From positions 186,001-250,000 of the forward strand of contig NZ_AP024896.1 in the NCBI RefSeq assembly GCF_024347055.1: DNA of 64,000 nt. The letters are read 5' to 3'. Position numbers and translations under genes: made by a program. Under the pieces are notes generated by a model. It had not been told where the DNA came from. It searched no databases and worked only from the letters and a program-made list of their open reading frames with translations. The stretch is from Vibrio porteresiae DSM 19223. GTDB taxonomy: Bacteria > Pseudomonadota > Gammaproteobacteria > Enterobacterales > Vibrionaceae. Positions 28,028 to 36,371 of the stretch are shown here, in pieces (the stretch's first letter is position 1; every line of letters starts with the position of its first letter).

Positions 28028-28339
28028 ATGCCAATTATTCATGACAAAACGCCACCGCCCCATGTATATGATCCGAGTGAAGATCTCACTAAGGAACAGC
28101 TGCATAGTTACACAGAAAAGGCCAATGAGGCCGAGCGCAAACACGAGTTGCAACATGAGATGGATGTGTTGGTCGAGAAACGGCTCAAACGTTTGTCGCT
28201 GTTGCGTCGAGCCAAATTGATGGCATTGCGTCGGGCACGTCGCGCTCGCAATCAACCTTCACCTTTGCGCCGGTTTTTACTGTGGTTTGGTGTGTTCTGT
28301 GTGCTTTGCATCGGTTTTGTTTACATGCTTAAGCCTTAG
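28028..28339 (+). CDS. Small basic protein with C-terminal membrane anchor, unknown function
   Basis: 103 residues from the ATG at 28028 (MPIIHDKTPPPHVYD), six bases after GGGAGG. An upstream in-frame ATG at 27959 lacks a site. Residues 20-50 are acidic and helical, 50-78 are rich in Arg and Leu (LSLLRRAKLMALRRARRARN), and 80-101 are a single membrane helix (FLLWFGVFCVLCIGFVYML) ending at the last residues. This is the pattern of a tail-anchored inner-membrane protein. No family recognised. Its last 11 bases overlap the end of the opposing LysR gene. Confidence 0.75.
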   Translation: MPIIHDKTPPPHVYDPSEDLTKEQLHSYTEKANEAERKHELQHEMDVLVEKRLKRLSLLRRAKLMALRRARRARNQPSPLRRFLLWFGVFCVLCIGFVYMLKP

Positions 28340-29237
28340 TGGCTGGCGGATTAAACTCAGCTCGTAACCAATGCCGCAGAGTTAATACGCTTTCTTGTTT
28401 CAGTTTGTCGACCGAGCAAGCAAAAAAGAAGCTTTGCGTTGGGTGAGGAACCTCTTGCCCTAAAGTCACTAACAGTCCTTGTTCTAAGCTCTCTTTGACA
28501 AAAATCTTATGGGTAACAAACAGTCCCAGTTTTCGATAAGCCGCTTGCACTGCTTGTGCTGACGACGTAAATGACAAGTTATTCTGTTGTTTCGGTTGTG
28601 GCAGATGGTGCGCTTGGCACCATACTTTCCAATCGTTAATCCTACGTGAGCTGGTGGCCATAATAATCGGGTATTGATTGATCACTGCAGCCAAATCAGA
28701 AGTTTGTTGTGATGGCACCAATTCAGGATGACAGACCAACACCAGTTGGTCATCACCCAGCTTTTCACAGTAGTAATCTTGCCACTCATCTTTAATGCCA
28801 TGGATTAGCGCCACATCAACGCCTTCGGCTTCTAATGAGAAAGGGCCGGATAAGTTCGAAATACGAATATCCAGTGAAGGAGCAATTTGCTGAAACTTGG
28901 GAACTCGTGGAATCCACCAATGCAGAGTAAGCGACGTGATCATGTTGAGAGTTAAACGATGGTCATTCGGCTTATGCAGCATCGCTTCGGTGGCGTCAAC
29001 AATATGCTCTAGCGCTGGGCCAATCTTTTTATAGTAACGGTAACCGGCGTGATTGAGCTCCACATTACGGCCGATGCGATTAAACAAAGGCTGATCCAGC
29101 TGAGTTTCTATCGATTTGATTGCCTGACTCACCGCTGAGTGGCTCACGTTGAGCACTTTAGCAGCCTCACTCATGCTGCCTGTTTCAGCAACAGCAACGA
29201 AAGTGTACAGCGATTTAAGAGGTAGTAGTTTGCGCAT
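28329..29237 (-). CDS. LysR-family regulator, divergent from an EamA transporter
   Basis: 302 residues. The helix-turn-helix reads GSMSEAAKVLNVSHSAVSQAI, one of the GcvA/BetI-like LysR style. The effector domain follows (LTLNMITSLTLHWWIPRVPKF). It is divergent from an EamA permease across 93 bp, the usual layout of a regulator with its exporter target. The gap contains AAATAA and TTATTT as a 6-bp inverted repeat at 29264-29281, a possible LysR box. Effector unknown. Confidence 0.9.
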   Translation of the reverse strand: MRKLLPLKSLYTFVAVAETGSMSEAAKVLNVSHSAVSQAIKSIETQLDQPLFNRIGRNVELNHAGYRYYKKIGPALEHIVDATEAMLHKPNDHRLTLNMITSLTLHWWIPRVPKFQQIAPSLDIRISNLSGPFSLEAEGVDVALIHGIKDEWQDYYCEKLGDDQLVLVCHPELVPSQQTSDLAAVINQYPIIMATSSRRINDWKVWCQAHHLPQPKQQNNLSFTSSAQAVQAAYRKLGLFVTHKIFVKESLEQGLLVTLGQEVPHPTQSFFFACSVDKLKQESVLTLRHWLRAEFNPPATKA

Positions 29238-29330
29238 TGGTAAGTTTTTCTTACAAGACCGTTAAATAATACTCGTTATTTCTTGAGGATAGCACTTCTT
29301 ATAATAGTGAACACGAAATAAGGAGTCATC

Positions 29331-30248
29331 ATGCCAAGTCGAATTTTTGCTATCGCATTTATGCTTTGCTCAACGTTAAGTTTGTCTTTATCTGGGTTAA
29401 TCACCAAATATCTTTCAGACAGCTTCGCGACGCAGCAATTGGCGTTCTTGCGTTTTGCACTACCTGGCTTACTGCTCATGGCAGTACTGATGATGACCAA
29501 GTTTCGTCTTCCCGTGAAATCGATGCGGAAAGCGCTATTTCTGCGCTCGTTATGTATGGCAGGTTGTCAACTCTGCTTTATTTATTCACTGCAGACGTTA
29601 ACTTTGGTGGAAAGTGTGGTGCTGTTTAGTACTGGGCCGCTTTTCATTCCTTTGTTAGAAAAACTGTTTTTTCGTGTTCAGCTTAAAGCGATCACCTTGG
29701 TGAGTTTAGTCATTACCTTTACTGGCGTTATGTTGTTAGCTGGGGATGTTTCAGGCATCCATTGGCGGCCAGAATTAGGTATGGGCGTACTGGCCGGTTT
29801 GCTTAATGCAGGTTCTCAATTGTGTCTCTATCGTGTGACTAAAAGTGAGATGCGTAATACTGAGCTGAACGCGTGGAGTTTTGTGATGGCAGCACTAGTG
29901 TTACTGCCTCTTCTCGGGACATCCCCTTTTTCGTTTTCCCCAGCAGGTAGCCTAACGGGTCACGATGTCTTGATGGGAGGTGCTGTGTTTGCCATCGCTC
30001 TTCTTGTTATCAACACGCAGTTGTTTCGAGCTAAAGCCTATCGCATTGCCGAATCTGGCTCACAATTGGCGCCGTTGATTTTTACCAACCTGATGTTTTC
30101 GGCGGTTTGGCAAGTGTTGTTCTTCGATGTTCATTACTCAAATGCGCAGCGTCTGGGGTTGACCTTGATTATCGCCTCCACCGTTTTAGTGGCACTAGGG
30201 CCAAAACTGGCTCAGTCACTTCAAGCACGCCGACCACATCACGCTTAG
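29331..30248 (+). CDS. EamA/DMT-family transporter
   Basis: 305 residues with ten hydrophobic segments in two EamA repeats. AAGGAG lies five bases before the ATG. Family landmarks are LAFLRFALPGLLLMAVLM and GPLFIPLLEKLFFR. It is probably an inner-membrane exporter of amino acids or related metabolites under the divergent LysR regulator. Substrate not determinable. The stop is three bases from the convergent AlkB-like gene. Confidence 0.87.
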   Translation: MPSRIFAIAFMLCSTLSLSLSGLITKYLSDSFATQQLAFLRFALPGLLLMAVLMMTKFRLPVKSMRKALFLRSLCMAGCQLCFIYSLQTLTLVESVVLFSTGPLFIPLLEKLFFRVQLKAITLVSLVITFTGVMLLAGDVSGIHWRPELGMGVLAGLLNAGSQLCLYRVTKSEMRNTELNAWSFVMAALVLLPLLGTSPFSFSPAGSLTGHDVLMGGAVFAIALLVINTQLFRAKAYRIAESGSQLAPLIFTNLMFSAVWQVLFFDVHYSNAQRLGLTLIIASTVLVALGPKLAQSLQARRPHHA

Positions 30249-30251
30249 TCG

Positions 30252-30854
30252 TTAAACGATTTGGCGAAAGGTGAGATTAATGCGAGGCTCTTTAGGCCTC
30301 GCCGTTTTTGGCACACTGTGCTGCCAAAAGTGTTGCAGTTCACCGGTCATGATTAATAGCGAACCGGACGTCAGTTCGTACTCCATTTTTGATTTACAAT
30401 GTAAATGTCGTAGCAAAAAACGACGTGATTCACCCAAAGATAGAGAAGCAATGACTGGGTTTTTTCCTAACTCAACCTCATTGTCTTGATGCCAGCCCAT
30501 CGAATCTTGCCCATCCCGATATAAATTGACCAATACCGAGTTAAAACTCTGTCCAGATATCGCTTCACATTGTTGTTTGATGCTTAACAGGGCAGGTAGC
30601 CATGGCGTTGCCGGTAGGGTTAATCCGGAATATTGATACCCCTTGTCCCCACACCAAGCCTGCAATCGAGGTTGCAGAACCGATTTGCCAAAGAGCGTAA
30701 TGACTTCTTGTTTCCACGGTACATCGCGTAGCAACTGTTCAAACAGATCGGAAGCTTGGTCATCACTAAGAAAATGAGGAGACCAGTACAGTCGACCATT
30801 TTCAACGTTGAGCCATTCTGGCTGTGCTGATGAAAAGAGCGATAGTTGATCCAT
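30252..30854 (-). CDS. AlkB-like 2-oxoglutarate/Fe(II) dioxygenase
   Basis: 200 residues with the full AlkB active site. The iron ligands are HxD in MGWHQDNEVELG near residue 120 and a later His in GELQHFWQHSVPKT. The 2-oxoglutarate-binding arginines are in PRINLTFRQIV at the C terminus. SLGESRRFLLRH is the substrate-binding segment. The ALKBH2/3-like short form repairs N1-methyladenine and N3-methylcytosine in DNA by oxidative demethylation. No ada or alkA lies nearby. Confidence 0.92.
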   Translation of the reverse strand: MDQLSLFSSAQPEWLNVENGRLYWSPHFLSDDQASDLFEQLLRDVPWKQEVITLFGKSVLQPRLQAWCGDKGYQYSGLTLPATPWLPALLSIKQQCEAISGQSFNSVLVNLYRDGQDSMGWHQDNEVELGKNPVIASLSLGESRRFLLRHLHCKSKMEYELTSGSLLIMTGELQHFWQHSVPKTARPKEPRINLTFRQIV

Positions 30855-30972
30855 GATGCGTATCCTATGACTTGGTTGGGGATAACAAATGTGCCACTGA
30901 TAAAAACTCTAACCAGAAAGTAACTCGATGGAAAGCATTCAGCGAAAAGTTGATGTCTTGCGCAAAATTGCT

Positions 30973-31004
30973 TTGCATTTTGAAATTAAATTCGCAATTT
31001 GCAA
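30973..31004 (+). promoter_or_regulatory. Two LuxO-like binding sites
   Basis: TTGCA-TTT-TGAAA (30973-30985) and TCGCA-ATT-TGCAA (30992-31004) each match the TTGCA-N3-TGCAA pattern of the LuxO site with one mismatch. They lie about 115 to 145 bp upstream of the Qrr start, where an enhancer-binding protein should bind. Confidence 0.7.
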
Positions 31005-31090
31005 ATCACATATTCCACTTGATGCCTAATTTGTCAGCAAAAATTAGCTATTTAGTGGTATAAAAACCATAAAATTTGCCTTTTTAAAAG

Positions 31091-31107
31091 TTGGCACGCT
31101 ACCTGCA
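31091..31107 (+). promoter_or_regulatory. Sigma-54 promoter of the Qrr RNA
   Basis: TTGGCACGCTACCTGCA carries the invariant GG (31093-31094) and GC (31105-31106) ten bases apart, matching YTGGCACG-N4-TTGCW with one change. The GC lies 12 bp before the RNA start. Confidence 0.95.
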
Positions 31108-31117
31108 TATATACAAG

Positions 31118-31224
31118 TGACCCTTATTAAGCCGAGGGTCACCTAGCCAACTGACGTTGTTAGTGGACCAATTTGTTCACAAATATCTACAGCCAACCAC
31201 TCTTATTGTGATTGGCTTTTTTTT
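31118..31224 (+). ncRNA. qrr: Qrr quorum-regulatory small RNA
   Basis: About 107 nt. The 5' hairpin pairs GACCC with GGGTC (31119-31123 with 31136-31140). The deeply conserved Qrr core follows at 31138-31165 (GGTCACCTAGCCAACTGACG then TTGTTAGTG). A second hairpin pairs GTGGAC with GTTCAC. The terminator stem pairs AGCCAACCAC (31191-31200) with GTGATTGGCT (31208-31217) and has one mismatch, with a run of nine T. Qrr RNAs are made by phospho-LuxO and sigma-54 at low cell density. With Hfq they repress hapR/luxR-type and activate aphA-type mRNAs. Vibrios carry several copies; which one this is cannot be told. It converges on the XRE gene. Confidence 0.97.
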
Positions 31225-31303
31225 TGCCTGCAATTTGTCGCTGGCTAAAGAAAAGGCCATCTTAACGATAGCCTCTGTGATGCTTGCGAGCTTGGGTTTA
31301 CCA

Positions 31304-32866
31304 CTAGGTTGCGTTATTTGGATCTTGGTTCGCTTCACTTCCTGCCGTGGTCTCTTCACATCCGGCATAGCAGCTTGGGTTTCTCGGGCACACGGCACCC
31401 CGAGAACAAATAAGTCGCGCCTCGGCTTCAATGCCCCGTTCAATCCAATTGATGTTCAAAATCTTGGCGATGGTTTTCAGGTCGCGTTTGATTGGCAAAG
31501 GAATCGGTGTCGAGCCACCTTGACGAACACAGGATGCTTTTAATTGCTCCGCTATCATCACGGCATCCCCGCCTTGAGCATCAATCGCTGGATTAAGATC
31601 AATCCCAGCACACAACACCCTATTGTTACCTGCGGCATCGGTCATGTTAACCGATTCACAGCAATAAATTCGCGGTTCGTTACCCACGTTGAGAATCGAT
31701 ATTTGCGCTGAACTTCCCGATTGTGGATTGGCCAAGCGGCGAAATACTGCCCAATGCTGACAGGGGTCGTTAACGGTTCGCATATTGCCCCACGGGAGAG
31801 GAATCCCATTACCACGGTAAACCGCCTTGAGCTTTCCTTCCCCATAGGCATCGAAGTAATGCCAATGTGGGTAGGGGGAGACGACCGTCATTCGGCGCAT
31901 TGCCACGGAAGGAGAGACCCCCGCTTTTTTGTGAACATCGATTTCATAGCCATTTCTATCCAGTAATTGGCGATAAGGTACTTTGGGGCAAAGCAGTGCT
32001 CCGGCAAAAAAGCTTGATTCAAAATCGCGCCATGCTTGCAATATGTCCTGTGAGTTCAGTTCCGACGAAGCCGTTCCTGTGGTCTCTTCTTCCCAACGAT
32101 TGGTGTGACCTATCGTCAGAACACTTTTCAAACCATCTTTGCTGTGCAGTACGTTATGACCGATGTACACCGCAAGGTCATATTTGAGACGGGTTGGGTA
32201 ATCTCGAAGCATTTCATTGAGATAAACATGACCTGGCGGCTCAAAAAAGGAGGTGACCAATTGTTTGGCACTGATCCCCAACTCATCAACCACCTGTTTC
32301 GGTGTGCGTTTGATCCAATGAACGGTGAGCCCAACATGTTTAGCGAGATCCAACAGATCTTGCACATCAAGATTGAGCTGCTTTTTGCCGACGTCTTCTG
32401 CGGCTCGCTCTAAATCAGGAAAATGGTTTTGTAAGCTTTCTTGATGAGCTCGAATCAAAAGATGCGCGAACTGGCGACCAGTGATGCCAGTTTGTGACAG
32501 CATTTCTGGGATAGCAATTTGCAGAATGTCTCGAGAGAAAAGAAAACTCGGTTCGAGCGCCATACCACTAATGCCGCCACGATTACCTTTATCGGGTGTG
32601 ATCTCTTCTTGATCTGGCTCGTCATCTAAAAACCAAGTGGGTGGCTTTTGAAAGACTTCTGCGATTACTTCTAGCATCTCGGCGCTTGGGACACGCTTGC
32701 CCCGTTCAATCATCGACAAATAGGAGACCGATGGCGCGTTTTCAGGGTTGATCCTAATACAACGGGCAGAGAGGTCTTCCATGGTGAGATGGTTACGCTT
32801 GCGCAAATTACGTACTTTGGTTCCCAAAAAATGGGATTGTCGAATAAGACTTTTTGACACGGCCAT
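31304..32866 (-). CDS. XRE-family regulator of the short-chain-fatty-acyl (ScfR/RamB-like) type, DUF3612
   Basis: 520 residues. A helix-turn-helix at about 14-80 (LRKRNHLTMEDLSARC, then SYLSMIERGKRVPS) is followed by a central IrrE-like region. There the metallopeptidase-type HExxH is lost (KYDLAVYIGHNVLH). The C-terminal half is cysteine-rich, ending in Cys487, 493, 499 and 503 (ICSRGAVCPRNPSCYAGC). This order resembles ScfR regulators such as RamB, which control glyoxylate and propionate genes. From memory the C-terminal block is DUF3612 of vibrios. It is divergent from a malate-synthase-like gene, fitting acetate or glyoxylate control. No ribosome binding site is obvious, and three 14-bp repeats abut the start. 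Confidence 0.85.
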   Translation of the reverse strand: MAVSKSLIRQSHFLGTKVRNLRKRNHLTMEDLSARCIRINPENAPSVSYLSMIERGKRVPSAEMLEVIAEVFQKPPTWFLDDEPDQEEITPDKGNRGGISGMALEPSFLFSRDILQIAIPEMLSQTGITGRQFAHLLIRAHQESLQNHFPDLERAAEDVGKKQLNLDVQDLLDLAKHVGLTVHWIKRTPKQVVDELGISAKQLVTSFFEPPGHVYLNEMLRDYPTRLKYDLAVYIGHNVLHSKDGLKSVLTIGHTNRWEEETTGTASSELNSQDILQAWRDFESSFFAGALLCPKVPYRQLLDRNGYEIDVHKKAGVSPSVAMRRMTVVSPYPHWHYFDAYGEGKLKAVYRGNGIPLPWGNMRTVNDPCQHWAVFRRLANPQSGSSAQISILNVGNEPRIYCCESVNMTDAAGNNRVLCAGIDLNPAIDAQGGDAVMIAEQLKASCVRQGGSTPIPLPIKRDLKTIAKILNINWIERGIEAEARLICSRGAVCPRNPSCYAGCEETTAGSEANQDPNNAT

Positions 32867-32904
32867 TTGTAAAATTCACATTGTAAAATTTTTGTTGTGA
32901 AATT
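32867..32904. promoter_or_regulatory. Three 14-bp-spaced direct repeats (TTGTRAAATT)
   Basis: TTGTAAAATT at 32867 and 32881 and TTGTGAAATT at 32895 are spaced exactly 14 bp. The first abuts the XRE start codon. They are good candidates for the operator of that regulator, serving both autoregulation and the divergent malate-synthase-like gene. Confidence 0.6.
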
Positions 32905-33037
32905 GTAGTGAGAAATCTATTACTCTTCCAAGTAAGCCGAGTCACAAAATCGATTGAAATTCAGTTGAGCTCTGTGAACAGTGAATGGCATCAATAAAAC
33001 AGAATGAATACGTGAAACATCCTAGAAGGAACGATAG

Positions 33038-33592
33038 ATGAACATGCTGACTTTTGACAAAAAACAACCCCACCACTCGACACCGTTTATTGCTGAACAT
33101 GTGTTTGCGGTGGAGAACATCAGCGCCGAGCAGCAAGATGAGAAGCAGGTCAAAGCCAAGCAGCTGTTGGATCGCCTTTTCCCACTTGAGCAGGGCTCGC
33201 ACCAAGATGTCACCAGTTACCAAATTGATTACCACCACATGCTGGCTTACTTCAAAGATGGCACCCATAGTGGTTTGAGCAACAATCAACAGTTTGTTGC
33301 CTTTGTTGGTGAGAAAGACCGCCCGACCTCAATTCTGTTCCGCGATGGAAACGGCAGTCATGTTGAGCTATTGATTGCGCGCCATCAAGGGACTGGCGAA
33401 GTGCAATTAGTCACCATCGATGATATTCAGCTTGAAACCAATACCATGTTCAATGAAACCTCAGGTATGCGCCATTGGATTAGCCTAGTCAAAGGTGATG
33501 AACAAGGTCGCCCTCAAGCGTGTTCTGAAGATAAAGAGTATCGCGGTAAATGCGGTGAAGAGTATTGTCTAACGTATTGTTATGAATTGTAA
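33038..33592 (+). CDS. Free-standing malate synthase G-like domain protein
   Basis: 184 residues, start preceded by AAGGAACGATAG. Residues about 42-130 resemble the beta-rich inserted domain of malate synthase G, which lies near residue 170 of the 720-residue enzyme. Shared pieces include PLEQGSHQDVTSYQI, NNQQFVAFVGEKDRPTSIL, NGSHVELLI and IDDIQLET. HWISLVKGDEQG recalls the following segment. The catalytic TIM barrel and the glyoxylate and acetyl-CoA sites are absent. The tail has four cysteines (162, 172, 177, 181). It is unlikely to be an active enzyme. A regulatory or ligand-binding role is inferred. The divergent ScfR-like regulator strengthens the link to two-carbon metabolism. Confidence 0.75.
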   Translation: MNMLTFDKKQPHHSTPFIAEHVFAVENISAEQQDEKQVKAKQLLDRLFPLEQGSHQDVTSYQIDYHHMLAYFKDGTHSGLSNNQQFVAFVGEKDRPTSILFRDGNGSHVELLIARHQGTGEVQLVTIDDIQLETNTMFNETSGMRHWISLVKGDEQGRPQACSEDKEYRGKCGEEYCLTYCYEL

Positions 33593-33612
33593 AAGTCGAT
33601 TCATTTGAGCTT

Positions 33613-33645
33613 CACGCCCTGACCAAGTCAGGGCGTGGTCTTTTC
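33613..33645 (+). terminator. Terminator after the malate-synthase-like gene
   Basis: CACGCCCTGA (33613-33622) and TCAGGGCGTG (33628-33637) form a perfect 10-bp stem followed by GTCTTTTC. Confidence 0.9.
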
Positions 33646-34658
33646 TAAAGGGGCATTACTCGGTTGCGGCCTAAGTTTTTCGCTTCATAGAGCATTTTAT
33701 CGGCGCGTTCTAATAGGGAGGTTGGGTTGTCTTGCGGTTGGCGCTCAGCCACACCAAATGAGGCGGTGACGCTACTCACTTGCTCACCCGTACGGCGGTC
33801 TTTGATATTGAGTTTTTCGATTGAACGGCGTTGGCTCTCTGCAAACTGACGCGCAATACGTAAACTCTTCTGCGGCACTAATAGGATAAATTCTTCCCCA
33901 CCAAACCGATACGCATTAATACCCTCGCGGCAGGAAGACTGTAAGCGCTTGGCAATCGCGCGAATCACACTATCACCAAACAGATGACCGTAGGTGTCGT
34001 TCAACTTTTTAAAGTGGTCAATATCGGCCACAATCAAGCACATGGGCTGATCGATTTCAAATAAGGTCTGGATATCGCGGTCAAAAGCACGGCGGTTATA
34101 GAGGGTTGTTAAGCTGTCAAACAGCGCATCTTTTTGTACTTCTGCGAGTTGATCTTTTAAGCGGGTGATCTCTTCAGTTGCCGTGTTGAGCTGATTGTGT
34201 AAAAACGAAGTCGAGTGACGAATTTGGCGTGAGTCGGCAATTAACTTACGGATAATGGTCATCACTTCTTCGATGGAAAGATTATCTCGTTCGACTCGTT
34301 CTAGATCATTAAAGCTTTTATCAATCAATGAGCTAAATACAGAGGTGTCGGTTAATGTATCGGTCATCGAACAACTAATTTCCCCGACCAACACTTCTAG
34401 ATTCGACTTAAGGTCATTGATACTGGTTTCTGCTTTGCTCGCGATGTATTGCTGATACATTTGCTCGTTTGCTGATGGTGGGCAGACACCATTTTGCGCG
34501 ACGATGTTGTCGATCTGGGCATTCATCTCAGGGAGGGTGTTATCGACATAGGTGTACCAAAGAGCGTAATTGGCTGGCGTGGTGGCCACCATATTTTTCA
34601 TCATCAGTGGTACTGCTTTTTTTAGATTGTCCGTGGATTTTTTGAATTCGTCGGTCAT
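33645..34658 (-). CDS. Diguanylate cyclase (GGDEF)
   Basis: 337 residues. The C-terminal GGDEF domain at about 185-335 has DSLTTLYNRRAFDRD, an intact GGEEF motif in YRFGGEEFILLVP, and SFGVAERQ near the end. It should make cyclic di-GMP from two GTP. The N-terminal 170 residues are helical and soluble, starting FKKSTDNLKKAVPLMMKN with NYALWYTYVDN, a sensor-like region seen in DgcP-type cyclases. No I-site RxxD was identified with confidence. The gene stands alone, divergent from the photolyase. Confidence 0.93.
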   Translation of the reverse strand: MTDEFKKSTDNLKKAVPLMMKNMVATTPANYALWYTYVDNTLPEMNAQIDNIVAQNGVCPPSANEQMYQQYIASKAETSINDLKSNLEVLVGEISCSMTDTLTDTSVFSSLIDKSFNDLERVERDNLSIEEVMTIIRKLIADSRQIRHSTSFLHNQLNTATEEITRLKDQLAEVQKDALFDSLTTLYNRRAFDRDIQTLFEIDQPMCLIVADIDHFKKLNDTYGHLFGDSVIRAIAKRLQSSCREGINAYRFGGEEFILLVPQKSLRIARQFAESQRRSIEKLNIKDRRTGEQVSSVTASFGVAERQPQDNPTSLLERADKMLYEAKNLGRNRVMPL

Positions 34659-34820
34659 GAGTCACTGTTCGCAAAAGGTATCCGCAATACTAATAAACCC
34701 AAAAACGGAAACCGTGGAAGATACTCCTAGTATAACAGGCTGGTGTAAGCTTTCTGTATCAAGAATGATCCTACCTAGACTAGCTGCGTAAAAATCATGC
34801 AGTTAAATAACGGGAACCCT

Positions 34821-36371
34821 ATGAAATATACCACATTACGCTTGATTCTTGGTGATCAGCTCAATAGCCAACATCACTGGTTCGCTCAGGTGAACCCTGA
34901 CACTCTTTATGTGATTGCTGAGCTGAAGCAAGAGACCGATTACGTAAAACATCATGTGCAGAAAGTCTGTGCTTTTTTTGCAGCAATGGAAGCGTTTGCC
35001 CATCAACTGCAACAAGCTGGACATCATGTGCTGCATCTTACGTTAGATGACACGGCTTCGTTTGCTGATTTGCCTAGTTTACTGGAATCGCTATTGCAAC
35101 GTTTTGATATTGACCAGTTTGGCTATCAAACGCCAGATGAGTATCGCGTGTTACAGCAACTGCGCCAATGGCGTCCACAAGGGATCACCAAAAGCGAATA
35201 TGACTCACAGCATTTCATGGTACCGTTTGACGAATTGGCTGCCGATTTTCCCAGTGATAAATCGGTGTTGATGGAGCACTTTTATCGTCGGATGCGTAAA
35301 CGTCATCAAATATTGATGACACCAGATGGGAATCCACTGGGAGGTCAGTGGAATTATGATGAAGAGAACCGGTCGGCGCTTAAGAAGGCGGATTTGGCTG
35401 ACATTCCACCACCACTTCGTTTTGAAAACCCCATCGATGCTATTTTGGCACGAATCGAACGCCATGATGTGGTGACGTTCGGAACCCAAAGTTCAACCTT
35501 GTTGTGGCCCATTAATCGTAGCCAAGCCCTTAACCTCTTGGCCTATTTTTGCCAACACTGTGTGGCGAATTTTGGTCGCTTTCAAGATGCGATGACCGCC
35601 AATTCTCCTCATCAATGGTCGCTTTATCACAGCCGACTCTCTTTTGCGCTCAATGTAAAACTGCTCAACCCCAAAGAGGTGATTGATGCGGTTATCTATT
35701 TTTACAACCAACACACGCAGAGTGTCACGTTGGCTCAGGTAGAAGGTTTTGTGCGGCAAATTCTGGGCTGGCGTGAATATGTTCGCGGTATGTACTGGGC
35801 CAACATGCCAAATTTTAAGGAGAAAAATGCGCTAGCAGCACAGCGTAAACTGCCCAACTATTTCTGGCATGGCAAAACGAAGATGCGTTGCATGAGCGCT
35901 GCTATCTCGCAATCTCTCGACTACGCCTATGCCCATCACATTCAACGCTTGATGATCACCGGCAACTTCGCTTTGCTGACGGGCTGCGACCCAGATGAAG
36001 TCGATGAGTGGTATCTCGGTATCTACATTGATGCGTTGGAATGGGTTGAACTGCCTAATACGCGTGGTATGGCGTTATTTGCGGATAATGGTTTGATTGC
36101 GACCAAACCTTATATCGCGAGTGGTTCCTACGTGAACAAGATGAGTGACTATTGCAAGGGTTGTCCTTACCAAGTCAAAGAGAAAGTCGGTTCAAGTGCC
36201 TGTCCTCTTAACGCTTGGTATTGGGCATTTTTACATCGTCATCGTGAGCGTTTTGCCTCGAATCATCGCATGAAAATGATGTATCGCGTTTGGGAAGGAT
36301 TTACCCCTGAACTTCAGGGGCAAATCTTAGCAACGGCGCAGGACAATCTGCAGCGGATTGAAGAGTTATAA
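34821..36371 (+). CDS. Fe-S cluster photolyase/cryptochrome (FeS-BCP, (6-4) photolyase type)
   Basis: 516 residues from the ATG at 34821 (MKYTTLRLILGDQLN), with GGGA upstream. An in-frame ATG at 34797 is less likely. The N-terminal alpha/beta antenna domain is followed by a helical FAD domain with GWREYVRGMYWANMPNF and ITGNFALLTG. Four cysteines fit the 4Fe-4S ligands: MRCMSAAIS, then 88 residues later CKGC, then 12 between to SSACPLN. This matches the spacing of bacterial PhrB. Such enzymes repair UV (6-4) photoproducts with blue light in the cytoplasm. The stop overlaps the convergent EamA gene by six bases. Confidence 0.92.
   Translation: MKYTTLRLILGDQLNSQHHWFAQVNPDTLYVIAELKQETDYVKHHVQKVCAFFAAMEAFAHQLQQAGHHVLHLTLDDTASFADLPSLLESLLQRFDIDQFGYQTPDEYRVLQQLRQWRPQGITKSEYDSQHFMVPFDELAADFPSDKSVLMEHFYRRMRKRHQILMTPDGNPLGGQWNYDEENRSALKKADLADIPPPLRFENPIDAILARIERHDVVTFGTQSSTLLWPINRSQALNLLAYFCQHCVANFGRFQDAMTANSPHQWSLYHSRLSFALNVKLLNPKEVIDAVIYFYNQHTQSVTLAQVEGFVRQILGWREYVRGMYWANMPNFKEKNALAAQRKLPNYFWHGKTKMRCMSAAISQSLDYAYAHHIQRLMITGNFALLTGCDPDEVDEWYLGIYIDALEWVELPNTRGMALFADNGLIATKPYIASGSYVNKMSDYCKGCPYQVKEKVGSSACPLNAWYWAFLHRHRERFASNHRMKMMYRVWEGFTPELQGQILATAQDNLQRIEEL

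Noticed and set aside
27953..28255. 100-codon minus-strand frame opposite the small basic protein
   Set aside because: The plus-strand gene has a strong ribosome binding site and a clean membrane helix, and the opposite frame has neither.
31157..31543. 128-codon plus-strand frame after the AlkB-like gene
   Set aside because: Its start lies inside the Qrr RNA, and the rest is antisense to the XRE gene.
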